From Glaciozyma antarctica PI12 (lineage: Eukaryota > Basidiomycota > Microbotryomycetes > Kriegeriales > Camptobasidiaceae), in the NCBI GenBank assembly GCA_002917775.1, contig KZ627151.1, positions 38,850-59,881 on the forward strand: a DNA stretch of 21,032 bases. Direction: 5' to 3'. The notes beneath the pieces were generated by a model. The model worked only from the letters and a program-made list of their open reading frames with translations. It was not told the origin of the DNA and made no database searches. A program made the position numbers and the translations under genes. Numbering within the stretch: the stretch's first letter is position 1; every line of letters starts with the position of its first letter. Below are positions 9,424 through 21,032 of the stretch, piece by piece.

Positions 9424-10458
9424 GCGACTGACTTACTCGAGGTAGATGTTCCTCTGCGCACAAAGCTTCTGGAAGCTTCTGGACATTCGGGGCCTCGACG
9501 CGTGGTGATGGTCGGCCGTTGAAAGCTCACGCGGAGCGAGGTGAGATGTTCTAGCGAGACGAGGGCGGTTCTCAGAGCAGTAAAGACGCTTCGCGAAAGG
9601 CCATCAGTGTCATAGTAATAGCCGAATTCGAGTCTGAGAGTCGAGAGAGAGCTCGGGAGGTGGACGAGAATGGAAAGGATGGAAGTGTCCTGGATGTTGA
9701 CGAGGCTGAGGTGCTGGAGTCGAACCGCCGTAGCCAAGAGCGAGACGGTAGCGAGCGTCCACGTTGCGTCTATGATCATGACCTCAAGCTTCGTGAGCTG
9801 ATCCGCGATCGGCTTGAACTGCTCGAGACAGTAGCCACTACTGCCCGCGATTTCGACTCGCTTAACCGAGAGATGCCCGAGGCTCCCGCGTGACGCCGCC
9901 ACGAGAAGATCAATAACCTTGGCCGACATACGCGCTGGAGAGGGGATGTCGAGAATGAGTGATTCGAGGTGGAAGATCACTTCTTGTGGTAGTGGCTCAG
10001 CGATCGTCTGCACGACGAGATGTAGCTCCTTGAAGCCTGTTTAGCAGCATTCATCAGATCACGATCCTCCGCTGCTGCATCAGGACTCACATGAGAGTGC
10101 GGGGTAGAGAAGAGCAGCACCAGGAAGAGGGCGATCGAGGTGGAGAACGAGCTTCTCGACCTACGCACGCCTTTATGACTCGAGCGGCAAGCTTCCCCCC
10201 AATGTAGAGGTGGAGCGTCCGAGTCGGATGCCTGCCCCGCATTGGACTGGCACAGAACTTCTCCACCCATTCCGCGTCCTGATCGAACGCTACGCTCCAG
10301 AGAAGGCGTTGTCCCTCCCACTGCCAGCTCTTCGCCACCAGCGAGAAGGCGCAGGCGCAAGCTTGCCGTTTCGTCCAGCTGTAGACGTCGTAGGATTCGT
10401 AGGCGGTCTCTAGGATTTGGTGGAGGAGCTCGGGAGGTAGGGAGTGGATGGTCGCCAT
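9095..10458 (-). CDS. F-box protein with LRR-like repeats; one apparent frame break
   Basis: Minus-strand exons: 10458-about 10162, 10160-10091, 10036-9531, 9478-9437 and 9382-9095, about 400 aa. The N-terminus MATIHSLPPELLHQILETAY is a textbook F-box, followed by a conserved SLVAKSWQWEGQRLLWS motif and HPTRTLHLYIGG. The next exons carry repeated L-x-x-L patterns typical of LRR-like substrate-binding regions (VEKLVLHLDRPLPGA, FKELHLVV, LESLILDI, LQHLSLVN). The coding frame before about 10,161 (ending KACV) and after it (starting VEKLVLHL) differ by one base with no room for an intron, so there is either a sequence error or a mutation. Exons 3-5 are joined by introns of 54, 52 and 54 bp in phase. 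The last exon is Ser/Pro-rich and its frame is less secure. Its F-box is of a different subfamily from the four other F-box-like loci here. Role inferred: SCF adaptor. Confidence 0.72.
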
Positions 10459-10952
10459 GCCGGCGAGAGGAGGGAGGAGGGCGGGAGAAGGGGAGGACGA
10501 CGATGACTGGGCGAGCCTGGCCAGAGCAGAAGAGCGAGATTAGCTCAACCGTGTGCAGCAGTCAAGCAGGCACGCTCACCTTACTCCCGCGTGGAGGATC
10601 CGCAAGCTCGAGAGCTACAAGGAGAACCGCGCACGAACGGCTGGACCGTTGCTCCTCATTCAAGCTGGGTTACGCAGGGCTTTGAAGGGCGCTGCTGGGT
10701 AGTTGGTCTGTGGAGTCGTGCAGAAAACTTGCTGAAGAAGGTTGAAGGGAGGAAACAAAGACCTCGCTCCCTCCTTGGCGACAGCTGCTTCAACTCGACG
10801 AGCACGCTGCAGGCTCTCCCTACTCCCACTCACCTCCAGCTCAACTCAGACGGCGCCACCAGCACACCAAGCTACTTCCACTCTCCCTCAGCTAATCCCA
10901 CTCGAACGGCCGACCGCGCGCCCCTCCTCCTCCCCGCCACTCCTCTCACGCC
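10459..10952. promoter_or_regulatory. Divergent promoter region, F-box gene / ARL1
   Basis: The interval separates the minus-strand F-box start (10458) from the ARL1 start (10953). On the minus strand a likely 5' UTR intron runs from 10579 (GTGAGC) to 10517 (GGCCAG), with a GCTAAT branch site, 59 bp before the F-box ATG. The ARL1 side (about 10,800-10,950) is C-rich with repeated CTCC and CACTC motifs and no TATA box. Confidence 0.45.
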
Positions 10953-11760
<808 letters not shown>

Positions 11761-12279
11761 GCCAGGTGCCTCTCGCTCGCTTCTCCTTCTCGACTTCCTT
11801 CATTCCTCGCCTTCACCCGTCCTCGCCGCCTCATCTCCCCGCGTCCTCCTCTCCATCTCACGACAACTACCCCAGCGCAGCGTTTTCCTCTCCCCCATCC
11901 TATACCCCCCATTTCCATCTACATTTTGTTTGGTGGCCATGGCGTCGTTTCTGGTGTTGGGAAGGAGGAGGATGACTAGGGGAACCGAGGAGGAGGGGAG
12001 AGTGCAAGAAGTATACTGTACAATGGCGTCTCGCTGGTCAGCCGAGAGGGACTGCATAGCCACACAGATCTCTTCGTCGTCGTATCCGCCTTTGCTGGTC
12101 GTCGTCGTCGTCGTCTCCAAGTCGACGAGCGCGAATTTGAGGACTTGCGATTTCGAACTTCCCTCAGGCTGACGCGTCCACTCTTGCCCACCTACCACCG
12201 CCTTCCGCACACCCTCCACGCCCTCCTACACCACCCCTACTCCACCTTCCTCTATACCGCCAGAAGGCCGCACAACGCG
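11761..12279. other. Intergenic region, ARL1 3' flank and RPT3 promoter
   Basis: The ARL1 3' side is C/T-rich. A (GTC)6 run lies at 12,098-12,115. Upstream of the RPT3 start (about 12,180-12,279) the plus strand is CCTCC/CACC-rich, as in the other promoter-proximal stretches of the window. Open frames on both strands here are short and unconvincing. No gene is seen. Confidence 0.45.
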
Positions 12280-14494
<2,215 letters not shown>

Positions 14495-15094
14495 GAGTTG
14501 GAGAGGGAGAGAGGGAGAGGGAGAGAGGGAGAGAGGGAGAGAGGGTGGAATCGAGAGTTTTTGTTCCTGTCGTCGCGTTGCGTGGTGCTGAGTCGGGAGT
14601 CGCCAACGAACGGGTGAGGCGCATGGAGCTCGTCGTGCTTTCGTTCTCGTTGCGCTGTGTTTGTTCTGAGCAGCTGCAGTGCAAAGCTCTGGAGCGGATC
14701 GAGTCGCAAGTCGGTGCGGGCCAGCGCTGAGCCTGGCAGTGGCGGCGAAGTCTTCGCGTCTTCGCAGCTCTGACTCGCCCCGACTTCGCCTCGACTTCTC
14801 CCTCGCCGACTCCCCCCACCGGTCCTCCCCCGGAATCCTGGTGTGCGTGCTTTGTGAACGACAGGGGGGTTAGTGTGCGGGCTAGAGACGATGGAAGAAC
14901 GAAGACGGGGGTACGCGCTGGAGGGACCACGCGCCTCGATGCAGCTCTGCTGGCCGAGTTCAAGGGGCAGGGAGGGACAAGGGAGCTGTCCAGAGAGCAG
15001 GAAGCTGACGTGCTCCTTGTCAGGTACCCGGCGCCCGTCTGCCCACGGCCGTCCCTCCACCTCTTCCTCCTCCTCTCCTCTCCCGTCCGCACTC
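14495..15094. repeat. Intergenic region with a GAGAGG-type purine microsatellite (14,501-14,544)
   Basis: Directly after the RPT3 stop comes a run of GAGAGGGAGAGA-like repeats about 44 bp long, presumably in the 3' UTR. The rest up to 15,094 shows no gene I can support. A CTGAC branch-like site and GTCAG acceptor at about 15,006-15,023 could end a 5' UTR intron of the following F-box-like gene, but no clear donor is evident. Confidence 0.5.
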
Positions 15095-17048
15095 ATGCCA
15101 CTTTCCGCCTCTCCGCCTCTCCGCCTCTCCGCCTCTTCCACCCTTTCCCTCGCCTGCCTCTCGAGCTCAAGGCCTGTATCGTCGGCTTCGCGCACGAGAA
15201 CGACGTCGCGCATGAGGAGACCGAGGAGCCGGCGACACTGGGTCCAGCAACTTCAGACGACGACGAGGTCGCAGATCTTTTGATGGGAACCTGGATGTCG
15301 GGTGTTGAAGCGTTGTTTACGACGAACAAGGAGATCAGCTCGCTAGCGGCGGCCTACCTCTTCAAGGTGCGACGCGAGGAGCTGCGTTGGAGAGGCCTAG
15401 CTGACCGCTCACCCACCCGCAGACGATCGCCCTCTCGCGTTGTAGCCTGCCAATCTTCAAGTACCGGATCCTTCCTCGTTACGCCGTCCACTTCCGCGAG
15501 GTCGACTTCGGCTACTGTTTCGACGAGCAGGAGCTCACCTACTTCGCTGCGACCATCTTGGCCCACCCCGACGTATCTCTCGGATACTTTCGCCTCTCCT
15601 CCTATTCAGCAGCCGGAATCGTCAAGCAGATGTACCCCACGCCTTGCGCCGCCGGCGCCGAAGACGATACGGACGAATACTTTGCGCCAGTATTTCGTCG
15701 AGCATGCGCGACGATCGAGGAGGCCGAGCTGGAAACTTCGGAGGATGCAGTGAAAGTGCTGCAGCTGCTCCCGAACTTGCGGTCTCTCAGCATAGGGGGG
15801 AGCGAGACGAGCTTCGTGCCGACGATGGTCGACTACGTCGTTCATCTGAGCGACTTTCGCCATCTCGCCATCAACTTCAAGTACCACGACCTGGTCACGA
15901 TCTGCAGCGGAGTTGGGCCCTTCAGGACCGTCAAGTCGATCGCCGTCACCGCCAGCAGCCTGTCGGCGAAGGAATGGACGACGCTCGCCGCCCTGCGAGG
16001 CTTCTCCCAAGCACTGCAGAGCTTGACTCTTTCCTTCCGCCATTTCTCCGACTATCCAGCCAAACTCTCTGCTGCGGCGACAGCTCCCTTCCCCTTTACC
16101 GCTCTCCGTACCCTCACCCTCCACTGCAATACCAAAGCCATCCTCACCATCCTCACCGCCCTTCGCGACTCTCCCCTCGAACGCTTCGACCTTCACTTCG
16201 TCGAAGCCCCTTCCTTTCGCGAAGAGGATCCCTTCCTTTTCGCCCTCTCCCAACATCACGACACTCTCCGCCACCTCCAGTACGCGCAGTACGATCCCAT
16301 CCCCGCCTACAAAGTCGCCGTCCTTCGCCGCGCCTGCTCCTCCTTCCTTATCACCCTCTCCACTCGCGGCCTCTTCATCATTCCCGGCGACTTGGAGCCC
16401 CCCAACCAGGTGCGCGCGACGCAGGATCAAGTCGAATGGGTCCAGGAACGCCTTCGCGAAGCTGAGCGACGCGGGAGGATGTTGGAGAGGCGTCTCCAGG
16501 CTTTGCGCCGTTCCGCTTTGGAACAAGCTGCGGAGGAGTCGGAAGTCGCGGAGGAGAATCACCCGAAGATCGAAGAGCGCGACGACGGAGTGGCGCAGAA
16601 GACGAGACACTGGGACGGGCGGAGCAGAGCCCCACAGAGCCCACAAGGAGCTCTCGAGCTGTCGCGAGCGCCGCGCAGCGCTCCTTCCTCCCTCTCCCTC
16701 AACACCTCCGCTGCTACCACGCTACGTAGACAGTGTTGCTTAACTGGTGAGTACCTGCCTAACGAACGCGCGGCACTTTGGCCCAGCGGAGGAGAGGCGC
16801 GCCTTGCTGTGCCGCCGGAGCCTCCTCCGCTGTTCGTCGGCTGGCGACACGGCCACCACGCCCAAGGAAGGCAACAGGCGCTAACTATCCTCCTTGTTTA
16901 CAGCCCGCAAGATCCCATCAGCAAACTCCACCACTCGTCCCTCCCATCCGCTCGCACCTCCCGACATGCTCTTCTCCTTGCCCGACACCTCCCCCTCCCA
17001 ATCTCCTTCTCCACCTCCTCGAATCTCCTTTGCGCACCTTCCGACTGA
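15095..17048 (+). CDS. F-box-like protein, tandem copy 1; start and end uncertain
   Basis: The secure part is exon 1 up to 15366 and exon 2 from 15423, joined across a 56-bp intron with a CTGAC branch site. It reads FPRLPLELKACIVGFAHEND (F-box-like), NKEISSLAAAYLFK, then RILPRY and a series of LRR-like segments (LRSLSIGG, FRHLAINFK, LQSLTLSF, LRTLTLHC, LRHLQYAQY). An Arg/Glu coiled coil (REAERRGRMLERRLQALRR) follows. Two points are open. The only nearby ATG (15095) is not in frame with the F-box; four copies of CCGCCTCT (15105-15136) lie between, and a change in copy number would alter the frame. Downstream the frame has no stop before 17,046-17,048, inside the next paralog. If the conserved intron 16,747-16,903 is removed, the frame runs directly into that paralog's start. 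The likely role is SCF adaptor, by inference. Confidence is high for the family, low for the ends. Confidence 0.6.
15105..15136 (+). repeat. Four tandem copies of CCGCCTCT
   Basis: An exact 8-bp unit is repeated four times between the candidate start codon at 15095 and the F-box of this copy. Eight is not a multiple of three, so gain or loss of a unit changes the reading frame of anything translated through it. Confidence 0.9.
16747..16903 (+). other. Conserved leader intron upstream of tandem copy 2
   Basis: A 157-bp intron candidate begins GTGAGT and has GCTAAC about 20 bp before its TTTACAG end. It is related in sequence and position to 2347-2495 (-) and 18,891-19,038 (+). Here the exon before it lies inside the open frame of tandem copy 1, and the exon after it (A-R-K-I-P-S...) continues in frame to the ATG at 16966. 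Confidence 0.6.
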
Positions 17049-18546
17049 GATCAAGGCGCTCATCGTCGACCACGCTCGAGCCGCCGACCTCGCCGATCGT
17101 AAAGCGTTCAAGGAGGCCGCTGCCAGCAGGGACTATTGGGAAAGGCAAGGGGCAAAGGCCCGTTGGCCAGGAGCGCGGGTCGATGCGCTCTTCATGCTTG
17201 GTCGGGAGATGAGCGCGCTCGCGGCAGAGCTGTTGTTTAAGGTACGTTGTGCTCCGAGCGGCAAGCTGGGCTGCAAGGAGCTGACCCCTCGCAGATCGTC
17301 AAGGTCTCCAGGACCAGACGAACCACCTTCCGACGCAGCATTCTGCCCCGCTACGGCAATCTTATTCGCGAGCTCGACTTTGACGAGCAGAGCTGCCGCA
17401 TCGACGTCGCTTTCATCCTCTCCCACCTGCCCTCCGGGGTTCGCCGCCTCTCCGTCTCGTCCATCCCCTCCGACTGGCTCACGTATTACGGATAAGGACA
17501 CTTCAGCAGTCCAGGCTGCGGGTGCGGGCGATGCGAGGACATCACGGCTTCCCTTTCCGAGCTTAGCAGTCGCGTCGAGGAGCTCACGGTGCGGAGTTCG
17601 GAGGATGCGGTCGAGATGCTGCTTCTCTTCCCGCATGCCTCGAGGGTCACTATCTTCAGTGATTGCTGTGCAGAAGATATGTGCTCGTCTTTACTTCGAG
17701 CGATTGAATTGGCGTTCGTCCAGCCCGAGTTGCTGCACCTCACCCTCGACCTTGACGGTTTCTTCCCCCGCCTTTCGACCAACTTCGGAACTTCGGCAAA
17801 TCTCGTCTCTCTCATCATTACCGCCGACGCCCTGTTTCCACATGATTGGAACGCCTTGGGTGCGATTTCGAAGACGCTGTAGTGTTTGACCCTCTGCTGC
17901 GAATCTTGCCCCTTACCCATCCCCGCCCTATCCTTCCCTCGACTCGAAACTCTCTCACTCTCCCTCGAACCCTTCTACGCCAGCTACATTCTTGAGTTTT
18001 CGCCGCCTTCCACACTTCCCCCATTCGCACCCTCTCCCTCAGATTCCCCACCACGCCCTCCTTCGACATCATCGAAGCAGATTCGCTCGCGAAGCAGCTT
18101 TCCAGCGACGACTCTCTCCACCGCGCCCTTCTCCACCACTCAACGACTCTCCAATCTCTCCATTACTCTCAGGACGACACGATCCTCTCCTTCGACTTTC
18201 TCCAACTTCAAAGCTTCAAACCCTTTGCGAACACCTCGGCATCGCACTATCCGTCGACGGTCTCATTCACGGCATCGACGACCCCCTGAACGACGCTCAC
18301 AACTTTGGCGGAACCTGCGCCGACTGGAGGAGTCTGCTTCCGTGGGGCGAAGGGGATTTCAGCGGGTCGGAGGCGTCGGCTGAGGAATTTGACGACGAGG
18401 AGGGCTGGTCTGACGCCCCTGCGACGAGCTCATGCGGATGCGAGGAATGCACGGGGACGACGAGCGAGGAGGGCGGGGAGGTGGAGGAGATCGGCGTGCT
18501 GAGGGGAGAAGGCGGGTGGAGGCAGCTGGCGGATCGGAGCTATTGA
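16966..18546 (+). pseudogene. F-box-like pseudogene, tandem copy 2
   Basis: Exon 1 (16966-17241, 92 codons) is intact: a Ser/Pro leader, AHLPTEIKALIVDHARAAD and MLGREMSALAAELLFK. A 53-bp intron (17,242-17,294) with CTGAC leads into exon 2 with HILPRY-like RSILPRYGNLIRELDFD and VRRLSVSS. After that the frame is broken at least four times: TAA at 17,493; TAG at 17,880, where tandem copy 1 has a Gln codon in the matching LQSLTL motif; and changes of frame near 17,990 and 18,215. On both sides of each break the text still matches the family (VEELTVRSSEDAVEML, LHLTLDLDGF, TLQSLHYSQDD), ending in an acidic tail with a CGCEEC motif before TGA at 18,544. A tiny intron around the first stop would be only about 28 bp and is unlikely. 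A 156-residue protein from the first frame is possible but would lack the repeats. Confidence 0.72.
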
Positions 18547-19104
18547 AGCGAGGGGGATTGGACGAAGGAGCGAGGGGCCTTAATTGTACCGCGGTGACGG
18601 AATGGGAGTTGTTGAGTTGGAGGAGTGCAAGGGATCGTGAAGGCGGTGCGAAGGGTTCCTCGCTCAGACCAACGCAGTCGAGCTTCCCTAGGCTTGAGTG
18701 ATTCCCTCGGAGAGATTGCGCCTGCCGCCTCGCCCTTACCCAAGAGGAACGAGAGCGACCTCGAGCTGAGCCAGGCTGAGCCCGCCGAAGTCAAAGCGCC
18801 GACCGCCCCGACCGAGCTCTCTTTCCTCCGTGCTGCGTACGCTCCAGGCTACCTCCAGTGCTACTCCCGGTGCTATTAGCTGATTACTCGGTGAGTATCT
18901 GCTGTCCAACGCACGCCCCACCGATTCGGCTGAGGAGCAGAGGCGCACCTTGCTGGAGCCTAAGCTATCGGCAGCTGGGGATGCAGGGCCACCACGCACA
19001 GGGACTGGAGCAGGCCCTAACGAGGCTTCCCTTTGCAGCTCGACCTCGCACACGAACAAGCCCCACCACTGACGCCTCACCCCCTCCTGCTCGCACCTCC
19101 CAGC
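18547..19104 (+). promoter_or_regulatory. Promoter and spliced leader of tandem copy 3
   Basis: A leader intron runs from 18,891 (GTGAGT) to 19,038 (TTTGCAG), 148 bp, with a CCTAAC branch site, ending 66 bp before the ATG at 19105. The intron and following leader are very similar to those of the left inverted gene. The sequence before the donor (about 18,790-18,890) resembles the corresponding stretch before tandem copy 2. An open frame at 18,625-18,879 lacks an ATG, is probably leader or a decayed end of an older copy, and is not called as a gene. Confidence 0.55.
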
Positions 19105-19858
19105 ATGCTCCCCTCCTCACCCGACAGCTCCTCCTCTTCGGCGTCCTCCCCCTCCGCATCTCCTTCTCCACCTCCTCGTGTCACCTTCGCGCACCTCCCG
19201 ACCGATCTCAAGGCCCTCATCGTCGACCACGCTCGAGCGGCCGACCTCGCCGACCGTCGAGCGTTCGCGCGGGCGGAGGGCGGCGGGTCGGGGAACAGGT
19301 GCCGCTGGCTAGGAACGCGGACCAATATGCTCTTCCTGCTCAATTGGGAAATGAGTGAGCTTGCGGCGGAGCGCTTGTTCGAGGTACGTCGTGCTCTGCG
19401 CGGGGAAGCTGGGCCACCGTTCGCAGGCTGACCACTGCTCGCAGGTCCTCAGGGTCTCCAGCACGCTCAAGCCTTTCTTCCGCTCCCACATTCTCCCTCG
19501 CTCCTCCCCCCTCCGCACCCTCACTCTCTCCATTTCGTTACCCACCTTCCCCGACTTCCAAGACCACCTATTCCACGAGATGACGCAGCATCGCAACACT
19601 CTTCAAGCTCTCCACTACTCCCAGGAACGCCCGATCACCCCCGTCGACTTTCGCGGACTCCAAACCATCTGCATCTCCCTCGACATCAGCCTCTCCACGT
19701 ACAGCCACGAAATTTTCCCTGTCAATTCGGACTCGGAGGGTGAGCATGACGACGCAGGCTCTCCCGCCTGCACGGAGGGAAGCGAGGATGGGCGCGAGGA
19801 CGGGCGCGAGGACGAGGCGCGAGAGGAGGGGGACGAAGACTTCGCCGCAGAGGACTGA
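19105..19858 (+). CDS. Short F-box-like protein, tandem copy 3 (lacks the LRR-like middle)
   Basis: Two exons, 19105-19383 (93 codons) and 19445-19858, encode 230 aa without interruption. Exon 1 differs from the left inverted gene at only about three residues (Ser4, Asp34, Trp81) and has the same length. Exon 2 starts with VLRVSSTLKPFFRSHILPRS but then jumps to LRTLTLSISLPTFPDF and TLQALHYSQERPITP, which match the C-terminal part of tandem copy 2. About 200 residues of LRR-like sequence are missing compared with longer copies, without loss of frame. The tail is acidic, with a small GRED repeat (DGREDGRED). It would keep the F-box, presumed to bind Skp1, while losing most of the presumed substrate-binding region. 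It could be a functional short form or a deletion product still open by chance. Confidence 0.72.
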
Positions 19859-20583
19859 ATCTCGTCGACAAATTGCGAAGGTCGAATAGCGGGGATTCGA
19901 GATCTTCTGGTGGGAGGGCGGCTGGGGGCGGGAGCTGGTTGGGGTCGGCGAGCGGTGTGTGGGATTTGTGGCGCAGGGCGAGCGGGGAGAGGGGTGATAG
20001 CGGGAATAAAGCACAATCCGCTGATAATTTTCCAGGGGGATGGGAGAGACGAGAACCGAGTTGGCCTTGAGCGAAAAGTGAGATGCGAAACTTGAGTCTC
20101 GGTAGCGAGGCGAACCTTGGAGCGGGCTCACGCTCGTGGCGAGACCGAGGAACGAGCAGCACAACCTCATCAGCGAGCTCCACGCTCTCGCGCCATGCCG
20201 CTCCCTTGCCGACGATCAGCAGGGCGGCTTCGGCGGGCAAGAAGCGGGAGATTTGCGCGTGGGCGGTCGTTGGCGGCGGGTTGGCGGTCTGGGCGATCCT
20301 TTGAGGGGGAAATGGGTCGGTATGTGTGTGAGCTGTGCAGGCTTGAAGGCTTTCGAAATGGATGAGATGGGTTGGTCGAAATGGCGAGCGACGAGGTTGG
20401 AGTTGGACGTCGAGCGCTGGAATCCGAGAGGCTTTCGCCGTTCGAGGAGGGAGCAAAGCTTTGGCGACCAGAAGAAGGGAGACAACATCGTGGACTGTAG
20501 TTAATCGAGAACGAGAGCGAGAGCGCAAGCAGAGTGGCGGGCTCCACGACGCGAGGAGAGCACGACGTCGTTCGCATTGCCGA
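19859..20583. other. Intergenic region between convergent F-box-like and DUF1295 genes
   Basis: This is the mirror counterpart of 302-1106 and should hold two 3' UTRs. Apart from the 45 bp next to the DUF1295 stop it shows no evident similarity to its left counterpart. Long frames cross it on the minus strand without gene-like features. At 20,094-20,110 a 17-bp string matches 8727-8743 exactly. I see no gene. Confidence 0.5.
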
Positions 20584-20952
20584 TCACCACAACGTTGGGG
20601 GAAGAAACACAGGCGTAGTCCTAGACGCAGATCGTCAGCTTCGATACGGCAGCGCGTAGGAGAGCAGCTCACCTCTTGTACTCGGCCCACTTCGGGTCCG
20701 AGCCATACTTCTTGTCGCCCGCCGCCTGCTCGCAATTTCATCAGCCCCCTCCCAGTCTCGTAACAAGGAAAAAAAGGAACCCCAAGAAAAGGAACGCCAG
20801 AGACGTAGCGGATGAGCGCGTATTCGGCCAGCAGAGATGCGACGGCAGCGTACGCGAGCCAGGAGGGGAAGATGGGCGCGACGAGGGGCGAGGAGAGAGC
20901 GACGGTCGAGGCGAGGAACTGAGCGGACCAGAGGCCGACTTCTCCGACGTAG
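20584..20952 (-). CDS. DUF1295 / steroid 5-alpha-reductase-like membrane protein, 3' end (right copy, partial)
   Basis: Minus-strand exons 20952-20781, 20725-20673 and 20620-20584 are visible; the 5' part lies beyond the contig end. Starting with a split codon then YVGEVGLWSAQFLAS, this matches the family motif (HPN)Y-[FV]-GE of DUF1295. It continues through the same hydrophobic stretch, VSGVP, DKKYGSDPKWAEYKR and TTPVFLPPTLW before the stop. The middle exon (53 nt) and second intron (52 bp) have the same lengths as in the left copy. Two differences stand out: the tail has an extra codon (PPT for PK), and the first donor region (about 20,757-20,790) is odd, reading GTTCCT with a T run where the left copy has GTGCGT. 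Since the sequence ends in ambiguous bases about 220 bp further on, base-call errors are likely. Confidence 0.75.
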
Positions 20953-20998
20953 CTGTGAGGATAAGGGTGAGTAGGAGTTTATTCAAGGGAGCGGAAGG

Positions 20999-21032
20999 NN
21001 NNACTTGGGGTGNNAAAANTNNNNCAAAAGNC
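20999..21032. other. Ambiguous bases at the contig end
   Basis: Undetermined bases occur at 20,999-21,002, 21,013-21,014, 21,019, 21,021-21,024 and 21,031. This marks the end of reliable sequence and lowers trust in differences seen in the last few hundred bases. Confidence 0.98.

Noticed and set aside
9716-9726. GGTTCGACTCC on the minus strand, matching a tRNA B box / T-loop
   Set aside because: It encodes part of an LRR-like segment (VRLQHLSL) of the F-box gene, and no cloverleaf or A box is found at a suitable distance.
14854-15094. Upstream GTG-initiated extension of tandem F-box copy 1
   Set aside because: GTG is not a normal nuclear start and the extension has no family similarity; the nearest ATG is preferred although its frame is unresolved.
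17466-17510. Tiny intron that would remove the first stop in tandem copy 2
   Set aside because: The only GT...CAG pair there spans about 28 bp, shorter than any other intron in the window and without a branch site.
18625-18879. Small plus-strand frame before tandem copy 3
   Set aside because: It has no ATG and coincides with sequence related to the leader region of the paralogs, so it is more likely leader or old 3' sequence.

Overview
The window looks like a draft contig from a GC-rich basidiomycete yeast, most probably a red yeast of the Pucciniomycotina (Rhodotorula/Rhodosporidium/Sporidiobolales type). The reasons are densely split genes with introns of roughly 45-100 bp, donors of the GTGCGT/GTGAGT/GTACGT kind, CTGAC or CTAAC branch sites 8-20 bp before the acceptor CAG, short intergenic spaces and proline/serine-rich termini. 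The genus is inferred, not proven. Ambiguous bases near 21,000 mark a low-quality contig end.

Layout. 1-301 (+) is the 3' end of a DUF1295-type (steroid 5-alpha-reductase-like) membrane protein gene. 1107-2280 (-) is an F-box-like gene with a 5' UTR intron. 2741-4672 (+) is a UBXD8/FAF2-type UBX protein. 5275-8527 (+) is a 13-exon gene for a RING finger plus RRM protein. 9095-10458 (-) is a second type of F-box/LRR-like gene. 10953-11760 (+) is ARL1 and 12280-14494 (+) is the proteasomal ATPase RPT3. From 15,095 to 19,858 three more F-box-like loci lie in tandem on +: one with an uncertain start and end, one pseudogene, and one short intact copy. 20584-20952 (-) is a second, nearly identical 3' end of the DUF1295 gene.

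Two themes stand out. First, the window is built like a large, imperfect inverted repeat. DUF1295 end plus F-box gene sit at the left, and F-box gene plus DUF1295 end sit at the right in mirror orientation, flanking a core of single-copy housekeeping genes. The F-box copies also carry a related 5' UTR intron, so the duplicated unit includes leader and promoter-proximal DNA. Second, three genes (UBX protein, the minus-strand F-box gene at 10.2 kb, RPT3) each carry one frame-breaking indel inside otherwise convincing coding sequence. For RPT3, which is essential in model yeasts, this suggests an error in the sequence or a second intact copy.

UBXD8-type proteins recruit Cdc48/p97 to the ER membrane for degradation by the proteasome, of which Rpt3 is a subunit, and F-box proteins choose substrates for SCF ubiquitin ligases. 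The region is therefore rich in ubiquitin-proteasome genes, but fungi do not normally form operons and I see no evidence of coordinated control. I found no viral or retroelement sequence, CRISPR array or convincing RNA gene.
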